64,000 nucleotides of DNA from Muribaculaceae bacterium. Its GTDB lineage: Bacteria > Bacteroidota > Bacteroidia > Bacteroidales > Muribaculaceae. This document shows, piece by piece, positions 44,319 through 52,743 of the stretch (within the stretch, counting starts at the first letter, position 1; the number at the start of each line of letters is the position of its first letter). Location: assembly GCA_017935045.1 (NCBI GenBank), contig JAGBIJ010000039.1, positions 48,179 to 112,178 on the forward strand, given 5' to 3'. The notes beneath the pieces are model-generated. The model was not told where the DNA came from. It was given only the letters and a program-made list of their open reading frames with translations, and did not search any database. The position numbers were made by a program, and so were the translations under genes.

Positions 44319-45599
44319 ATGAGACGAATCTTAACTCTGCTCTCCGCTGCCGCGCTCAGTCTCAGCAGCGTATGGGCACAGACCACCCGTGAAGAGGTGC
44401 TTGCAGACCTCAACCGTACCGGCGGCGTGTATTACGCTTACCCGGTGGACAACAGCAAGAATACTCCGGCGCCCAAAGGGTACGAGCCTGTGTACATCAG
44501 CCACTACGGGCGCCATGGCTCGCGTTATCTTATCTCCGACAAAGATTATACCTCGGTAGCAGACATCTTCCACAAGGCCGACAAAGCCGGCGCACTGACG
44601 GAGCTTGGAAAAAATGTGATGCAACGCATCGACTCACTTATGGAAGAGACAGGCGGACGCGGCGGCGACCTTACTCCGCTCGGAGTACGCCAGCACAAGG
44701 CAATCGCCTCGCGTATGGCTCAGGCCTATCCGCAGGTATTCGGCAAAAACGCCCGTCTGACAGCCCGCAGTACGCTGGTACCACGCTGCATACTCTCTAT
44801 GGCCGCTTTCTGCGAAAGTCTCAAAGAGAAGAATCCGTCGCTGCAGATAGACCGTGAGTCCTCAAACCGATATATGCCCTATCTCTGCTATCACAGTCCC
44901 GACCACGGAAAATATACAATAGACGGCAAATGGAAAGAACAATACCGGAAATTCAAGACTTCACATACCAATTCCAACCGGCTCGCTGCCACTCTCTTCA
45001 GTGACAAGGATTATGTCGAGGTCAACGTAAACCCCGATGACCTTATGTGGGGTCTGTACTGGATAGCCTCGGATATGCAGAACGTGGAGACTCCCGGAAG
45101 TTTTTACGACATATTCACACCCGATGAATTGTTTGACCTCTGGCAATGCTTCAACTACGTTTTCTATGTCAACGACGGCGCTTTCGGTGGCAATGGCAGC
45201 AAAGTGGTAGAAAACGCTTATCCCCTTGTCCGCAACATAATAGACAGTGCTGACCGCGCTCTGACCGAGGGCAGCCCTGCCGCTGACCTGCGCTTCGGAC
45301 ATGACGGCAACCTTATTCCGCTCGCCGCAGCTCTGCATCTGAAAGACTGTGACCTTGTGACGGAAAAACCGGATTCATTTTATCGTAAATTTTCGGATTG
45401 GAAAATTGCTCCCATGGCCGGCAACATTCAGCTCATATTTTTCCGCAACAAGAAAAAACCGCAAGACATATTGGTAAAGTTTATGCTCAACGAGCGCGAG
45501 ATAGCAATACCGATTGAGACCGAACGATTTCCCTTCTATGCGTGGGAGGATGTAAAACGTTACTACAACACTATGATGGCCGAGAAATCAGCCTTTTAA
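44319..45599 (+). CDS. Histidine phosphatase family protein, MINPP-like
   Basis: A 426-residue secreted enzyme (signal peptide MRRILTLLSAAALSLSSVWA, then QT). RHGSR at 65-69 gives the catalytic His66 of the acid phosphatase clade, and HD at 328-329 (FGHDGNL) is the proton-donor pair. Length and the YISHYGRHGSRYL context resemble the inositol-polyphosphate phosphatase described in Bacteroides thetaiotaomicron, so dephosphorylation of phytate or similar plant-derived phosphates is a reasonable inference. A glucose-1-phosphatase-like specificity is the main alternative. It is convergent with the acyltransferase gene, the two stops being adjacent. Confidence 0.85.
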   Translation: MRRILTLLSAAALSLSSVWAQTTREEVLADLNRTGGVYYAYPVDNSKNTPAPKGYEPVYISHYGRHGSRYLISDKDYTSVADIFHKADKAGALTELGKNVMQRIDSLMEETGGRGGDLTPLGVRQHKAIASRMAQAYPQVFGKNARLTARSTLVPRCILSMAAFCESLKEKNPSLQIDRESSNRYMPYLCYHSPDHGKYTIDGKWKEQYRKFKTSHTNSNRLAATLFSDKDYVEVNVNPDDLMWGLYWIASDMQNVETPGSFYDIFTPDELFDLWQCFNYVFYVNDGAFGGNGSKVVENAYPLVRNIIDSADRALTEGSPAADLRFGHDGNLIPLAAALHLKDCDLVTEKPDSFYRKFSDWKIAPMAGNIQLIFFRNKKKPQDILVKFMLNEREIAIPIETERFPFYAWEDVKRYYNTMMAEKSAF

Positions 45600-46697
45600 T
45601 CATTGTGTAAAAGCCGCCGGCGGTGTCTTGGCTCCCAACCATGGCATCGCCGCCGGCCAAAACTTCAGTATGACCTTATACAGCGCCAGCGCCACAAACA
45701 GGTCTGCCGCAAATATAAATAGATAGTCAGCGAAAGCCGTCGGCGTATGTGCGGGTGGAACCATATATACCACTATATGCCTTACGACCGTACAATATAG
45801 CCCATGGCAGGCGTATACAAAAAATGTGGATGCCGTAAGGCCAGCCGGCAAACCGAGCCCCATGCGGCAGAAACGGATAGCCAGACAGATAAAAGAAGCT
45901 ATTCCGGACAGTATAGTCACATAATAAAGTATGACCGCAGCCGCCCCCTCGTCCTGAATAACGGGGAAGCAAAGCTGCAGCAGGCAGCACAGGACATAGA
46001 CAGGAACAAGTATGCGGCGCATCACAGCAAGCGTCGCTGCCTCCGGCAGTCCGGCCAGCGGCACAGCCGCGCCTACAGCAAACCACAACACTGACTTGAG
46101 CATACTTTGGATGTCCGGCATTGACTGGGCCGCGTAAATATTCCAGAATATAAGCAAGACAAACAGCAGAGGCACCGCCATCCCCCACGTCTTCTTTATG
46201 ATAAAAGCTATAAGTGGGGTAACGGCCACACATATTATCAGGTCCCGCAGAAACCATAAAACATAATCAAACGGATAATCCCCGATACTCAGATACCCGT
46301 CTACGATGACAGTCAGACTGAAGTCTCTGCCGGCATATTGCGGGAAATACGCCGACAAGGGCGGCAACGCCTTTATCGCCAATATTATTAAGGCCATCGT
46401 ATTCCAGATAAGATACGGGATGACAAGCGACTTGAGCCTACGCCGGAATTTTTGGCCGTAAGCCCTGGCCGTCGGACTGCCGTCTCGGAAAAAGAGAAAG
46501 CCCGAGATGGCGAAAAACAGAGGAACACACACTTTGAGAATACTTCGGTCCCACCATCCGAGAAAACACGTAAATCCCTCGGCATCTCCGGCACTGATAT
46601 CCCCGGAGATATCACAATGGATAAGAATAACTCCTAAAATCAGAGGGAAGCGCAACAGTGTGAACGCCGAAGTCATATTTTGGTATCGCTGACTCAT
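45600..46697 (-). CDS. Acyltransferase 3 family membrane protein
   Basis: A 365-residue polytopic protein with about ten hydrophobic helices. The opening MTSAFTLLRFPLILGVILIHC and the RRLKSLVIPYLIWN segment are the usual landmarks of the acyltransferase 3 family, which acylates sugars of surface polysaccharides or makes OpgC-like modifications. The start at 46697 (MSQRYQN) follows a -7 box closely; the frame stays open upstream to 47318, but that part lies antisense to serC and is rejected. Donor and acceptor are unknown. Confidence 0.85.
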   Translation of the reverse strand: MSQRYQNMTSAFTLLRFPLILGVILIHCDISGDISAGDAEGFTCFLGWWDRSILKVCVPLFFAISGFLFFRDGSPTARAYGQKFRRRLKSLVIPYLIWNTMALIILAIKALPPLSAYFPQYAGRDFSLTVIVDGYLSIGDYPFDYVLWFLRDLIICVAVTPLIAFIIKKTWGMAVPLLFVLLIFWNIYAAQSMPDIQSMLKSVLWFAVGAAVPLAGLPEAATLAVMRRILVPVYVLCCLLQLCFPVIQDEGAAAVILYYVTILSGIASFICLAIRFCRMGLGLPAGLTASTFFVYACHGLYCTVVRHIVVYMVPPAHTPTAFADYLFIFAADLFVALALYKVILKFWPAAMPWLGAKTPPAAFTQ

Positions 46698-46706
46698 TTG
46701 CAGCCG

Positions 46707-46714
46707 CAAAGATA
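46707..46714 (-). promoter_or_regulatory. -7 box for the acyltransferase gene
   Basis: TATCTTTG on the minus strand (full match), ending ten bases before the ATG at 46697. No matching -33 box at 19-21 bases. As for the SGNH gene, this predicts a very short or absent leader. Confidence 0.45.
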
Positions 46715-46777
46715 GGCAAAATAATCTATATTTTCGGCTTAATCCCGAAGAGGGGGCAAAAGTTTTTGCATAAAAAG

Positions 46778-46808
46778 ATTGTAGTTCGGTTTTTTTGTTG
46801 TAATTTCG
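46778..46808 (+). promoter_or_regulatory. Promoter of serC-serA
   Basis: ATTG (46778-46781), 19 bases, TAATTTCG (46801-46808), each with one mismatch. The predicted leader is about 80 bases. Confidence 0.5.
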
Positions 46809-46895
46809 CGGATGAATTGCGGAGCGGACAGCCGTGAAAGCAATCCATAGAACCTGAAAAATAATATTAACCGTTTCACATAAATACCATAATTC

Positions 46896-47972
46896 ATGAA
46901 GAAACACAATTTCTATGCCGGCCCCAGTATTCTGAGCCAGTACACCATCAAGAACACAGCAGACGCTATTATCAATTTCGCTGACATGGGTCTCTCTATT
47001 CTCGAGATTTCCCACCGCAGCAAGCAGTTTCAGGCAGTAGTAGACGAAGCCGTAGCTCTCGTCAAGGAGCTTCTGGAAGTACCCGAAGGATATTCCGTAC
47101 TCTTCCTCGGCGGCGGAGCAAGCCTCCAGTTCGCTATGGCGCCTATGAACTTCCTCAACAAAAAAGCCGCTTACCTTGACACCGGTGTATGGGCTTCCAA
47201 GGCCATCAAAGAGGCCAAGCTCTTCGGCGAAGTCGACGTTGTCGCTTCCGGCAAGGACTCCCACTATACTGTAATCCCCAAGGATTGGACAGTACCCGCT
47301 GACGTAGATTACTTCCACTATACTTCCAACAACACCATCTACGGAACCGAGATCCGCAAAGACCCCGATGTACCCGTACGCATGATTTGCGATATGAGCT
47401 CCGACATCTTCTCCCGTCCCGTAGACGTATCCAAGTATGATATGATATACGCCGGCGCCCAGAAGAATCTGGCTCCTTCAGGCGTGACCATCATCATCGT
47501 CAAGGACAGCGCGCTGGGTCACGTAGACCGCGTCATCCCGACAATGCTGAAATATCAGACTCACGTAGACAAGGGTTCCATGTTCAATACTCCTCCGGTA
47601 CTTCCCATCTACGCCGCACTCCAGACGCTGAAATATTACAAGAGCCTGGGCGGTGTGCGTGAAATCGAGAAAATGGACATCGCTAAAGCAGAAAAACTGT
47701 ATGAGGCCATCGACAACAGTAAGATGTTTGTCGCTACCGTACCCGGCAAGGAGGATCGCTCCATTATGAACGTATGCTTCGTAATGAAGCCTGAATACAA
47801 GGAGCTGGAGAAGACATTCGTCGAGTTCGCAACCGAGCGCGGCATGATGGGTATCAAGGGCCATCGTGACGTAGGCGGCTTCCGCGCCTCCCTGTATAAC
47901 GCGCTTCCCATGGAAAGCGTAGAGGCTCTGATAGCCTGCATGAATGAGTTCGAAGGCATTTACGCAAAATAA
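46896..47972 (+). CDS. serC: Phosphoserine aminotransferase
   Basis: A 358-residue PLP enzyme of serine (and pyridoxine) synthesis. The PLP lysine is Lys190 in [11 protein letters not shown], and [12 protein letters not shown] supplies the cofactor phosphate-binding loop. Length is typical. It is followed 18 bases later by the dehydrogenase of the same pathway, so 3-phosphoglycerate is taken to phosphoserine by one operon. Codon use in this gene and the next is more biased than in neighbours (many tcc, atc, gta), suggesting strong expression. Confidence 0.97.
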   Translation: MKKHNFYAGPSILSQYTIKNTADAIINFADMGLSILEISHRSKQFQAVVDEAVALVKELLEVPEGYSVLFLGGGASLQFAMAPMNFLNKKAAYLDTGVWASKAIKEAKLFGEVDVVASGKDSHYTVIPKDWTVPADVDYFHYTSNNTIYGTEIRKDPDVPVRMICDMSSDIFSRPVDVSKYDMIYAGAQKNLAPSGVTIIIVKDSALGHVDRVIPTMLKYQTHVDKGSMFNTPPVLPIYAALQTLKYYKSLGGVREIEKMDIAKAEKLYEAIDNSKMFVATVPGKEDRSIMNVCFVMKPEYKELEKTFVEFATERGMMGIKGHRDVGGFRASLYNALPMESVEALIACMNEFEGIYAK

Positions 47973-47990
47973 AAAGCGACACACAAGGTT

Positions 47991-48908
47991 ATGAAGATTC
48001 TCGTTTTTACTGAAAAGCCTTTCGCCGCTGCAGCCGTAAAGGCCATAGAGAACGCAATCAATGCCGCAGGCGCCGACCTGGAACTGGTAGAGCGCGGCAC
48101 CCGTGAGGATCTGCTGAAAGCAGTAGAGACTGCCGACGGCCTGATCGTACGTTCTGACAAGATTGACGCAGAGGTTATGGACCACGCCAAGAACCTCAAG
48201 GTAATAGTACGCGCCGGAGCCGGATATGACAATATCGATCTGGCCGCCGCCACCGCCCACGGCATCTGCGTGATGAACACTCCCGGACAGAACTCCAACG
48301 CTGTAGCCGAGCTCGTATTCGGTATGGTCATCATGATGTGCCGCAACCAGTACAACGGTACTTCCGGCTCTGAGCTGAAGGAGAAAACTCTCGGTATATA
48401 TGCTTTCGGTCAGGTAGGACGCAACGTAGCCCGTATAGCCAAGGGCTTCGGCATGAAGGTTTCTGCGCTTGACGTATTTGTGAAAGACGAGGTAATAGAA
48501 GCTGAAGGCGTACGACCGCTGCATGCCCCTGAAGAACTCTTCAGCGAGAACCAGTACGTATCCCTGCACATCCCCGCCACTCCCCAGACCCGTGGCAGCA
48601 TAGGATATGATCTGGTCATGAAGATGCCCAAGAATGGTGTCCTGATCAATACCGCCCGCAAGGAAGTAATTGACGAGGAAGGTCTTATCAAGGCTCTCCG
48701 CGAGCGTGAGGACATCCGTTATGTCAGCGACATCAAGCCTGACCGCGCCGATGAATTTGAAAAGGAATTTGCCGCCCGCGTATTCTTCACACCCAAGAAA
48801 ATGGGCGCACAGACCGCCGAGGCCAATTTCAACGCAGGCGTTGCCGCTGCCGAGCAGTCTATAGCTTACCTGCGTGACGGCTGGAACAAATACCAGGTCA
48901 ACAAGTAA
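47991..48908 (+). CDS. serA: D-3-phosphoglycerate dehydrogenase, short form
   Basis: A 305-residue NAD-dependent dehydrogenase, first step of serine synthesis. The nucleotide fold has GIYAFGQVGRNVA, the catalytic Arg lies in NTARKEVIDEEGL, and the region after 230 keeps the general acid-base His context only loosely. It lacks the ACT and intervening domains, so feedback inhibition by serine in the E. coli manner is not expected; this short form is usual in Bacteroidales. Partner of serC in a two-gene operon. Confidence 0.93.
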   Translation: MKILVFTEKPFAAAAVKAIENAINAAGADLELVERGTREDLLKAVETADGLIVRSDKIDAEVMDHAKNLKVIVRAGAGYDNIDLAAATAHGICVMNTPGQNSNAVAELVFGMVIMMCRNQYNGTSGSELKEKTLGIYAFGQVGRNVARIAKGFGMKVSALDVFVKDEVIEAEGVRPLHAPEELFSENQYVSLHIPATPQTRGSIGYDLVMKMPKNGVLINTARKEVIDEEGLIKALREREDIRYVSDIKPDRADEFEKEFAARVFFTPKKMGAQTAEANFNAGVAAAEQSIAYLRDGWNKYQVNK

Positions 48909-48943
48909 TCTGACAGGAACATTGCACTGAATATAATTGCTAT

Positions 48944-48976
48944 GGCGGCGCGCACTTCGTATAGTTGCGCGCCGCC
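48944..48976 (+). terminator. GC-rich perfect hairpin after serA
   Basis: GGCGGCGCGCA (48944-48954) and TGCGCGCCGCC (48966-48976) form an 11-base perfect stem around an 11-base loop. An AT-rich stretch follows, without a strict T-run. It is very probably the terminator of serC-serA, although an attenuator for aroE is possible. Confidence 0.7.
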
Positions 48977-49059
48977 AATGCATAGAATAATCATATTTAT
49001 CGTTCAAGATTTCCGGACTACATTCATTCCATTAATCTTTTCAAAGAGTCTTTTTTATT

Positions 49060-49833
49060 ATGATTCTTTACGCTCTGATAGGCAAAACGCTCCACCACTC
49101 TTTCTCGGCATCCTTTTTTACCAATGAGTTCGCCGACAAACATATCTGCGCCAGCTACATAAATTGCGAAATGCCATCTGTAGAAGGAGTCGGTCAGATG
49201 CTTGCAGAGCGACCCGCGCTACGAGGATTTAACGTAACTATTCCATATAAACGAGACATAATCCCGCTTCTCGACACTGTGTCGCCGAGAGCGGCACGCA
49301 TCGGCGCGGTCAACACAGTAGTAGTGGAACGCACAGGGAACAGCATCAAGCTACACGGATACAATACTGACGCTCCCGGGTTCAGAGACAGTCTGCTGCC
49401 GATACTGCCTGAGAACCGCAGCGGACTCAAGGCCCTCATACTCGGTACAGGGGGGGCATCGGCGGCAGTTGCCGATGCCTTGGACGAGCTGGACATAACC
49501 TATACGTTCGTATCACGTAACTGCCAGGGGAAAAATAATTGCATAGCGTATTCAGACATTACAGAAGAAGAAATGGAAACACACAGAATCATAATCAACA
49601 CAACACCACTCGGCACGACCCCGGACACAGCCTTAGCTCCGCCTATTCCATACGGGATGATATCCAAAGAGCATATATGCCATGATTTGGTATATAACCC
49701 CGCCATGACACGATTTATGCGATTGTGCGCCGACCGGTGGGCAACAGTCAAAAACGGCCTTGAAATGCTGCATAATCAAGCGCTGCTTTCATATATTCTT
49801 TGGACCGGCACAGACCTGCGGACAATAAAATAA
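49060..49833 (+). CDS. aroE: Shikimate dehydrogenase
   Basis: A 257-residue enzyme reducing 3-dehydroshikimate with NADPH in aromatic amino acid synthesis. FNVTIPYK with Lys64 and GYNTDAPGF provide the catalytic Lys/Asp pair, and ALILGTGGASAAVADAL is the nucleotide motif. The C-terminal NGLEMLHNQA helix completes the fold. Slightly shorter than E. coli AroE (272), as usual in the phylum. It stands alone after the serA hairpin. Confidence 0.95.
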   Translation: MILYALIGKTLHHSFSASFFTNEFADKHICASYINCEMPSVEGVGQMLAERPALRGFNVTIPYKRDIIPLLDTVSPRAARIGAVNTVVVERTGNSIKLHGYNTDAPGFRDSLLPILPENRSGLKALILGTGGASAAVADALDELDITYTFVSRNCQGKNNCIAYSDITEEEMETHRIIINTTPLGTTPDTALAPPIPYGMISKEHICHDLVYNPAMTRFMRLCADRWATVKNGLEMLHNQALLSYILWTGTDLRTIK

Positions 49834-50008
49834 AAATTTTTCTGAAATATGCTTATAATAAAATATCAGTAAAACCGTTATACAGATGTGTTTACTTTAA
49901 ATTCTATGCAATACCGGAATTTGAGGGAATACCGGAGCATTGCGTTGCTGACTTGGCATCCTGCTGCTCCTGAAATACAGTTTCCAATTATTAAAACCGT
50001 GCGTGCCT
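49834..50008. other. AT-rich spacer after aroE
   Basis: No ORF, RNA or clear promoter was recognised in this 175-base stretch. It is followed by a small ORF and terminator, so an unrecognised promoter for that ORF probably lies here. Confidence 0.4.
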
Positions 50009-50158
50009 ATGCGTAATTTCTACTCGACAACCATTATTACTTCATCTTCTGATGACAAATTTATGACAACGCCCCGCAAATCCACTGTATCGTTTTTGCG
50101 CAATTTCGCCAGAGCCTATACCTATATGCCGGAAACCGGCTCACTGATATACAACTGA
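50009..50158 (+). CDS. 49-residue small protein with FLRNFARAY motif
   Basis: An ORF from ATG 50009 to TGA 50156-50158. A Ser/Thr-rich head (MRNFYSTTIITSSSDDKF) precedes a helical core STVSFLRNFARAYTY and a short tail ending in GSLIYN. I recall similar 45-55 residue Bacteroidales proteins that share a core of the form F-[LI]-[RK]-x-F-A-R-x-Y and end in Asn; this is memory, not a search. A second start at Met19 would still include the core. A strong terminator 27 bases downstream supports a real, monocistronic transcript. Function unknown. Confidence 0.6.
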   Translation: MRNFYSTTIITSSSDDKFMTTPRKSTVSFLRNFARAYTYMPETGSLIYN

Positions 50159-50185
50159 ACCTTACCGACTGGCAAAAAAGTACAA

Positions 50186-50232
50186 CCGTCGCATTTTATC
50201 CTTCTCAGGACAGATGCGACGGATATTTTTTC
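50186..50232 (+). terminator. Terminator after the 49-residue ORF
   Basis: CCGTCGCA (50186-50193) pairs perfectly with TGCGACGG (50215-50222), followed by AT and seven T (50226-50232). A strong intrinsic terminator on the plus strand; the next gene downstream is on the other strand. Confidence 0.8.
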
Positions 50233-50261
50233 TACATACTCGTCTAAGACAAGTCTGAATA

Positions 50262-50738
50262 TCAGTAGGGATGATGGCGCCCCTTGTACGCGCCATCGGG
50301 ATGGCGAGGGCATTTGTTGGATGTCAGTGATGAAATTGACGATGCCGAAGCGCCGCAGTATTCACATTGGTAATGCTTGCTTTCTCCACCGGAATATGGC
50401 AAATGGCGACCCTTATACGCACCGTCGGGGTGGCGAGGGCATTTGTTGGATGTCAGTGACGAGATGGATGACGCTGAAGCGCCGCAATATTCACATTCAT
50501 ACTTGCTTCGTTCAGATACACACCGGCCGCTGCCCGTAGGTGCGTGCCGCCCCTTGTAAGCTCCGGAAGGATGGCGCGGACACTTGTTGGCCGTCAGGGA
50601 AGAAATGGATGATGCCCGATTGCCGCAATATTTGCAATATACATCCTCAGCCGAGAGTAGTGACGGCAGGGACAACAGCAGGAATACGGCAAACATTCGC
50701 AGCAAATCGGATAACGATAACATAGAAGCAGTTTTCAT
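50262..50738 (-). CDS. Secreted protein of three Cys/His zinc-ribbon-like repeats
   Basis: A 158-residue protein. A hydrophobic signal peptide (about 1-30, ending PSLLSA) is followed by nothing but three near-identical units (34-67, 80-114, 123-157). Each has C-x2-C-x14-C-x2-H (35/38/53/56, 82/85/100/103, 125/128/143/146), then GAYKGRH with a further invariant His. Consensus pieces are CEYCGASASSISSLT and NKCPRHPDGAYKGRH. Four ligands per unit suggest one zinc each. Linkers differ in length and content (GSGRCVSERSK versus SGGESK). I recall related single units in other Bacteroidales proteins, but no function. Units 2 and 3 are almost identical, a sign of recent duplication. A treble-clef or ribbon outside the cytoplasm is unusual. 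Confidence 0.8.
   Translation of the reverse strand: MKTASMLSLSDLLRMFAVFLLLSLPSLLSAEDVYCKYCGNRASSISSLTANKCPRHPSGAYKGRHAPTGSGRCVSERSKYECEYCGASASSISSLTSNKCPRHPDGAYKGRHLPYSGGESKHYQCEYCGASASSISSLTSNKCPRHPDGAYKGRHHPY
50268..50639 (-). repeat. Three in-frame tandem repeats of about 105 bases
   Basis: DNA units at 50538-50639, 50397-50501 and 50268-50372, encoding the three Cys/His modules. Units two and three share long identical tracts (for example around ggcgagggcatttgttggat), while unit one is more diverged, so the array grew by duplication of the distal unit. Confidence 0.85.
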
Positions 50739-50905
50739 ATAGCAGTTGTTTTAATACATAGTTCTATCGGCATAATAGAGATATTTTACAGTCAGATACC
50801 CGAAGGGGAGGCAGAGCGACTACATACCGTATATCTCTGCGTGCAAAGTTACAAAAAGAATCTGAAAAACAAAGGTTTCAACCAAGAATTATTATGTTAA
50901 AATAT

Positions 50906-50936
50906 TTTGACACGGCGTTTTTTTTTTGTAATTTTG
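50906..50936 (+). promoter_or_regulatory. Promoter of proS
   Basis: TTTG (50906-50909), 19 bases, TAATTTTG (50929-50936): perfect consensus. The predicted transcription start at about 50942 lies some 250 bases before the proS start codon. Confidence 0.8.
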
Positions 50937-50941
50937 CAGTG

Positions 50942-51193
50942 TTGTTTATGTATATGGCTATGATATATCCGGCGTGACGTCTGAAAATGGCGGAATTCCT
51001 GATATATCAGTCGTGTACGATTGGTAATCAATACTCTTTGAGAGTATAGCGTAACCAAGAGTCTGACAAGACCGGTCTGCGGTTCAACAGCCCGAGAATA
51101 GCTTCCAGGACTGTTATGCACACTGGATTCGGTCTGTGTTCTCTTTGGGAGAAGAGTCGACTCGGCATAGGCTGCGTAATATTGTAGAGTAAA
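50942..51193 (+). ncRNA. Long structured 5' leader of proS (candidate cis-regulatory RNA)
   Basis: About 250 bases lie between the proS promoter and its ATG with no ORF worth naming. Several stems are visible: TGATATATC (50961-50969) with GATATATCA (51001-51009); TTGGT (51021-51025) with ACCAA (51054-51058), enclosing ATACTCT/AGAGTAT (51031-51037 with 51041-51047); CCGAG and TCCAG (51092-51108) with CTGGA and TTCGG; and TTCTC with GAGAA near 51139-51153. I find no T-box sequence, no tRNA-like element and no terminator, so it is not a known aminoacyl-tRNA synthetase leader type that I can name. Processing into an independent RNA is possible. Confidence 0.5.
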
Positions 51194-52675
51194 ATGGCTA
51201 AAGAACTAAAGAATCTTACAAAACGAAGTGAGAATTATTCTCAATGGTATAATGAATTGGTAACCAAGGCTGATCTCGCCGAGCAGTCGGCTGTGCGCGG
51301 CTGCATGGTCATCAAGCCATACGGGTATGCTATCTGGGAGAAGATGCAGCAGACGCTGGACGCCATGTTTAAGAAAACCGGCGTGAAGAACGCTTATTTC
51401 CCCCTTTTGATTCCCAAATCATTTCTATGCCGTGAGGCGGAGCATGTCGAGGGTTTTGCCAAAGAGTGTGCTGTGGTCACTCACTACAGGCTCAAAAATG
51501 ACCCTGACGGCAACGGTGTCATTGTAGACCCTGAAGCCCGTCTGGAGGAGGAGCTGATAGTGCGTCCCACTTCCGAGACCATAATCTGGGGTACATACAA
51601 GAATTGGATCCATTCGTACCGCGACCTTCCCATTGTCTGCAACCAGTGGGCCAACGTGATGCGTTGGGAGATGCGTACCCGCATGTTTCTGCGTACGGCA
51701 GAATTTCTGTGGCAGGAAGGCCATACGGCCCACGCCACAGCCGAAGAAGCCGAGGAACGCACAGTACAGATGATTAACATCTATGCGGATTTCGCGCGTA
51801 AATATATGGCTATGCCCGTCATCGTAGGCGTAAAATCTGCCAACGAGCGCTTCGCAGGCGCACTCAATACATATACTATCGAAGCCATGATGCAGGACGG
51901 CAAAGCGCTCCAGAGCGGCACATCTCACTTCCTCGGACAGAATTTTGCCAAGGCTTTCGACGTGACTTTCGTAAACAAAGACAATCAGCCTGAGTACGTC
52001 TGGGCTTCTTCATGGGGTGTCTCCACCCGTCTGATGGGCGCGCTCATTATGACCCACTCTGATGACAATGGCCTTGTGCTGCCCCCTCATCTCGCCCCTA
52101 TCCAGGTAGTAATCGTGCCTATATACAAGAACGACGAACAGCTTTCAGCCATCAGCGAGCGAGTGAAACCCATAATCGCTAAGCTGGAAGAAATGGGTAT
52201 CAGTGTTAAATATGACGATGCCGACAACCGCCGCCCCGGCTTCAAATTCGCCGATTACGAAGTGAAGGGTGTGCCGGTACGTCTTGCCATAGGAGCGCGA
52301 GACCTGGAAAACGGCACTGTGGAGCTGATGCGCCGCGATACGCTTGAAAAAGAGACTCTGCCTCTGGAGGGAATTGAGGCGCATATAGCCGGCTTGCTTG
52401 AGAAGATTCAGGAGAATATCTACAACAAAGCGCTTGCCTATCGTGAAAAGATGACTTACACGGCTGATACGTACGAAGAATTCAAAGAGAAAATAGAGAA
52501 TGGCGGCTTCATCCTCGCTCATTGGGACGGAACACCCGAAACCGAGGAAAAAATCAAAAACGAAACAAAAGCCACCATACGCTGTATTCCTCTGGACGGC
52601 GACGACACTCCCGGAGTCTGCATGGTTACCGGCAAACCGTCGGCACGCCGCGTGATTTTCGCGCGTGCATACTGA
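51194..52675 (+). CDS. proS: Prolyl-tRNA synthetase, archaeal/eukaryotic type
   Basis: A 493-residue class II synthetase of the ProS type 3 branch, without the bacterial editing insertion. Motifs: [50 protein letters not shown] (motif 2 region), and [15 protein letters not shown] (motif 3). The C-terminal anticodon-binding and zinc-like domains follow, with the usual Tyr at the extreme C-terminus (ARAY). Lack of the INS editing domain means mischarged Ala-tRNA-Pro must be cleared in trans. Its 250-base leader is unusual for this window. Confidence 0.97.
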   Translation: MAKELKNLTKRSENYSQWYNELVTKADLAEQSAVRGCMVIKPYGYAIWEKMQQTLDAMFKKTGVKNAYFPLLIPKSFLCREAEHVEGFAKECAVVTHYRLKNDPDGNGVIVDPEARLEEELIVRPTSETIIWGTYKNWIHSYRDLPIVCNQWANVMRWEMRTRMFLRTAEFLWQEGHTAHATAEEAEERTVQMINIYADFARKYMAMPVIVGVKSANERFAGALNTYTIEAMMQDGKALQSGTSHFLGQNFAKAFDVTFVNKDNQPEYVWASSWGVSTRLMGALIMTHSDDNGLVLPPHLAPIQVVIVPIYKNDEQLSAISERVKPIIAKLEEMGISVKYDDADNRRPGFKFADYEVKGVPVRLAIGARDLENGTVELMRRDTLEKETLPLEGIEAHIAGLLEKIQENIYNKALAYREKMTYTADTYEEFKEKIENGGFILAHWDGTPETEEKIKNETKATIRCIPLDGDDTPGVCMVTGKPSARRVIFARAY

Positions 52676-52743
52676 TATATCAGTCCTTACGGCCGAAAAC
52701 AGAACCTATAAATCTCAATTACCAAACACAACTTATCTGGAAT

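Noticed and set aside
46698-47318. N-terminal extension of the acyltransferase-3 frame by 207 codons
   Set aside because: It runs antisense to serC and across the serC promoter; the family start (MTSAFTLLRF) is near 46676.
47478-49007. A 509-codon open frame on the minus strand antisense to serC and serA
   Set aside because: It lies entirely opposite two well-supported genes, its translation is rich in Cys, His and Tyr without any recognisable motif, and the openness follows from the strong codon bias of serC-serA.
50942-51193. T-box, 6S RNA or tmRNA in the proS leader
   Set aside because: No T-box sequence, no tmRNA tag or tRNA-like ends, and no terminator that would make an independent 6S-type transcript; left as an unnamed structured leader.
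52522-52743. N-terminal extension of the DPP-IV-like frame
   Set aside because: It overlaps the 3' end of proS in another frame, and the signal peptide begins at 52744.
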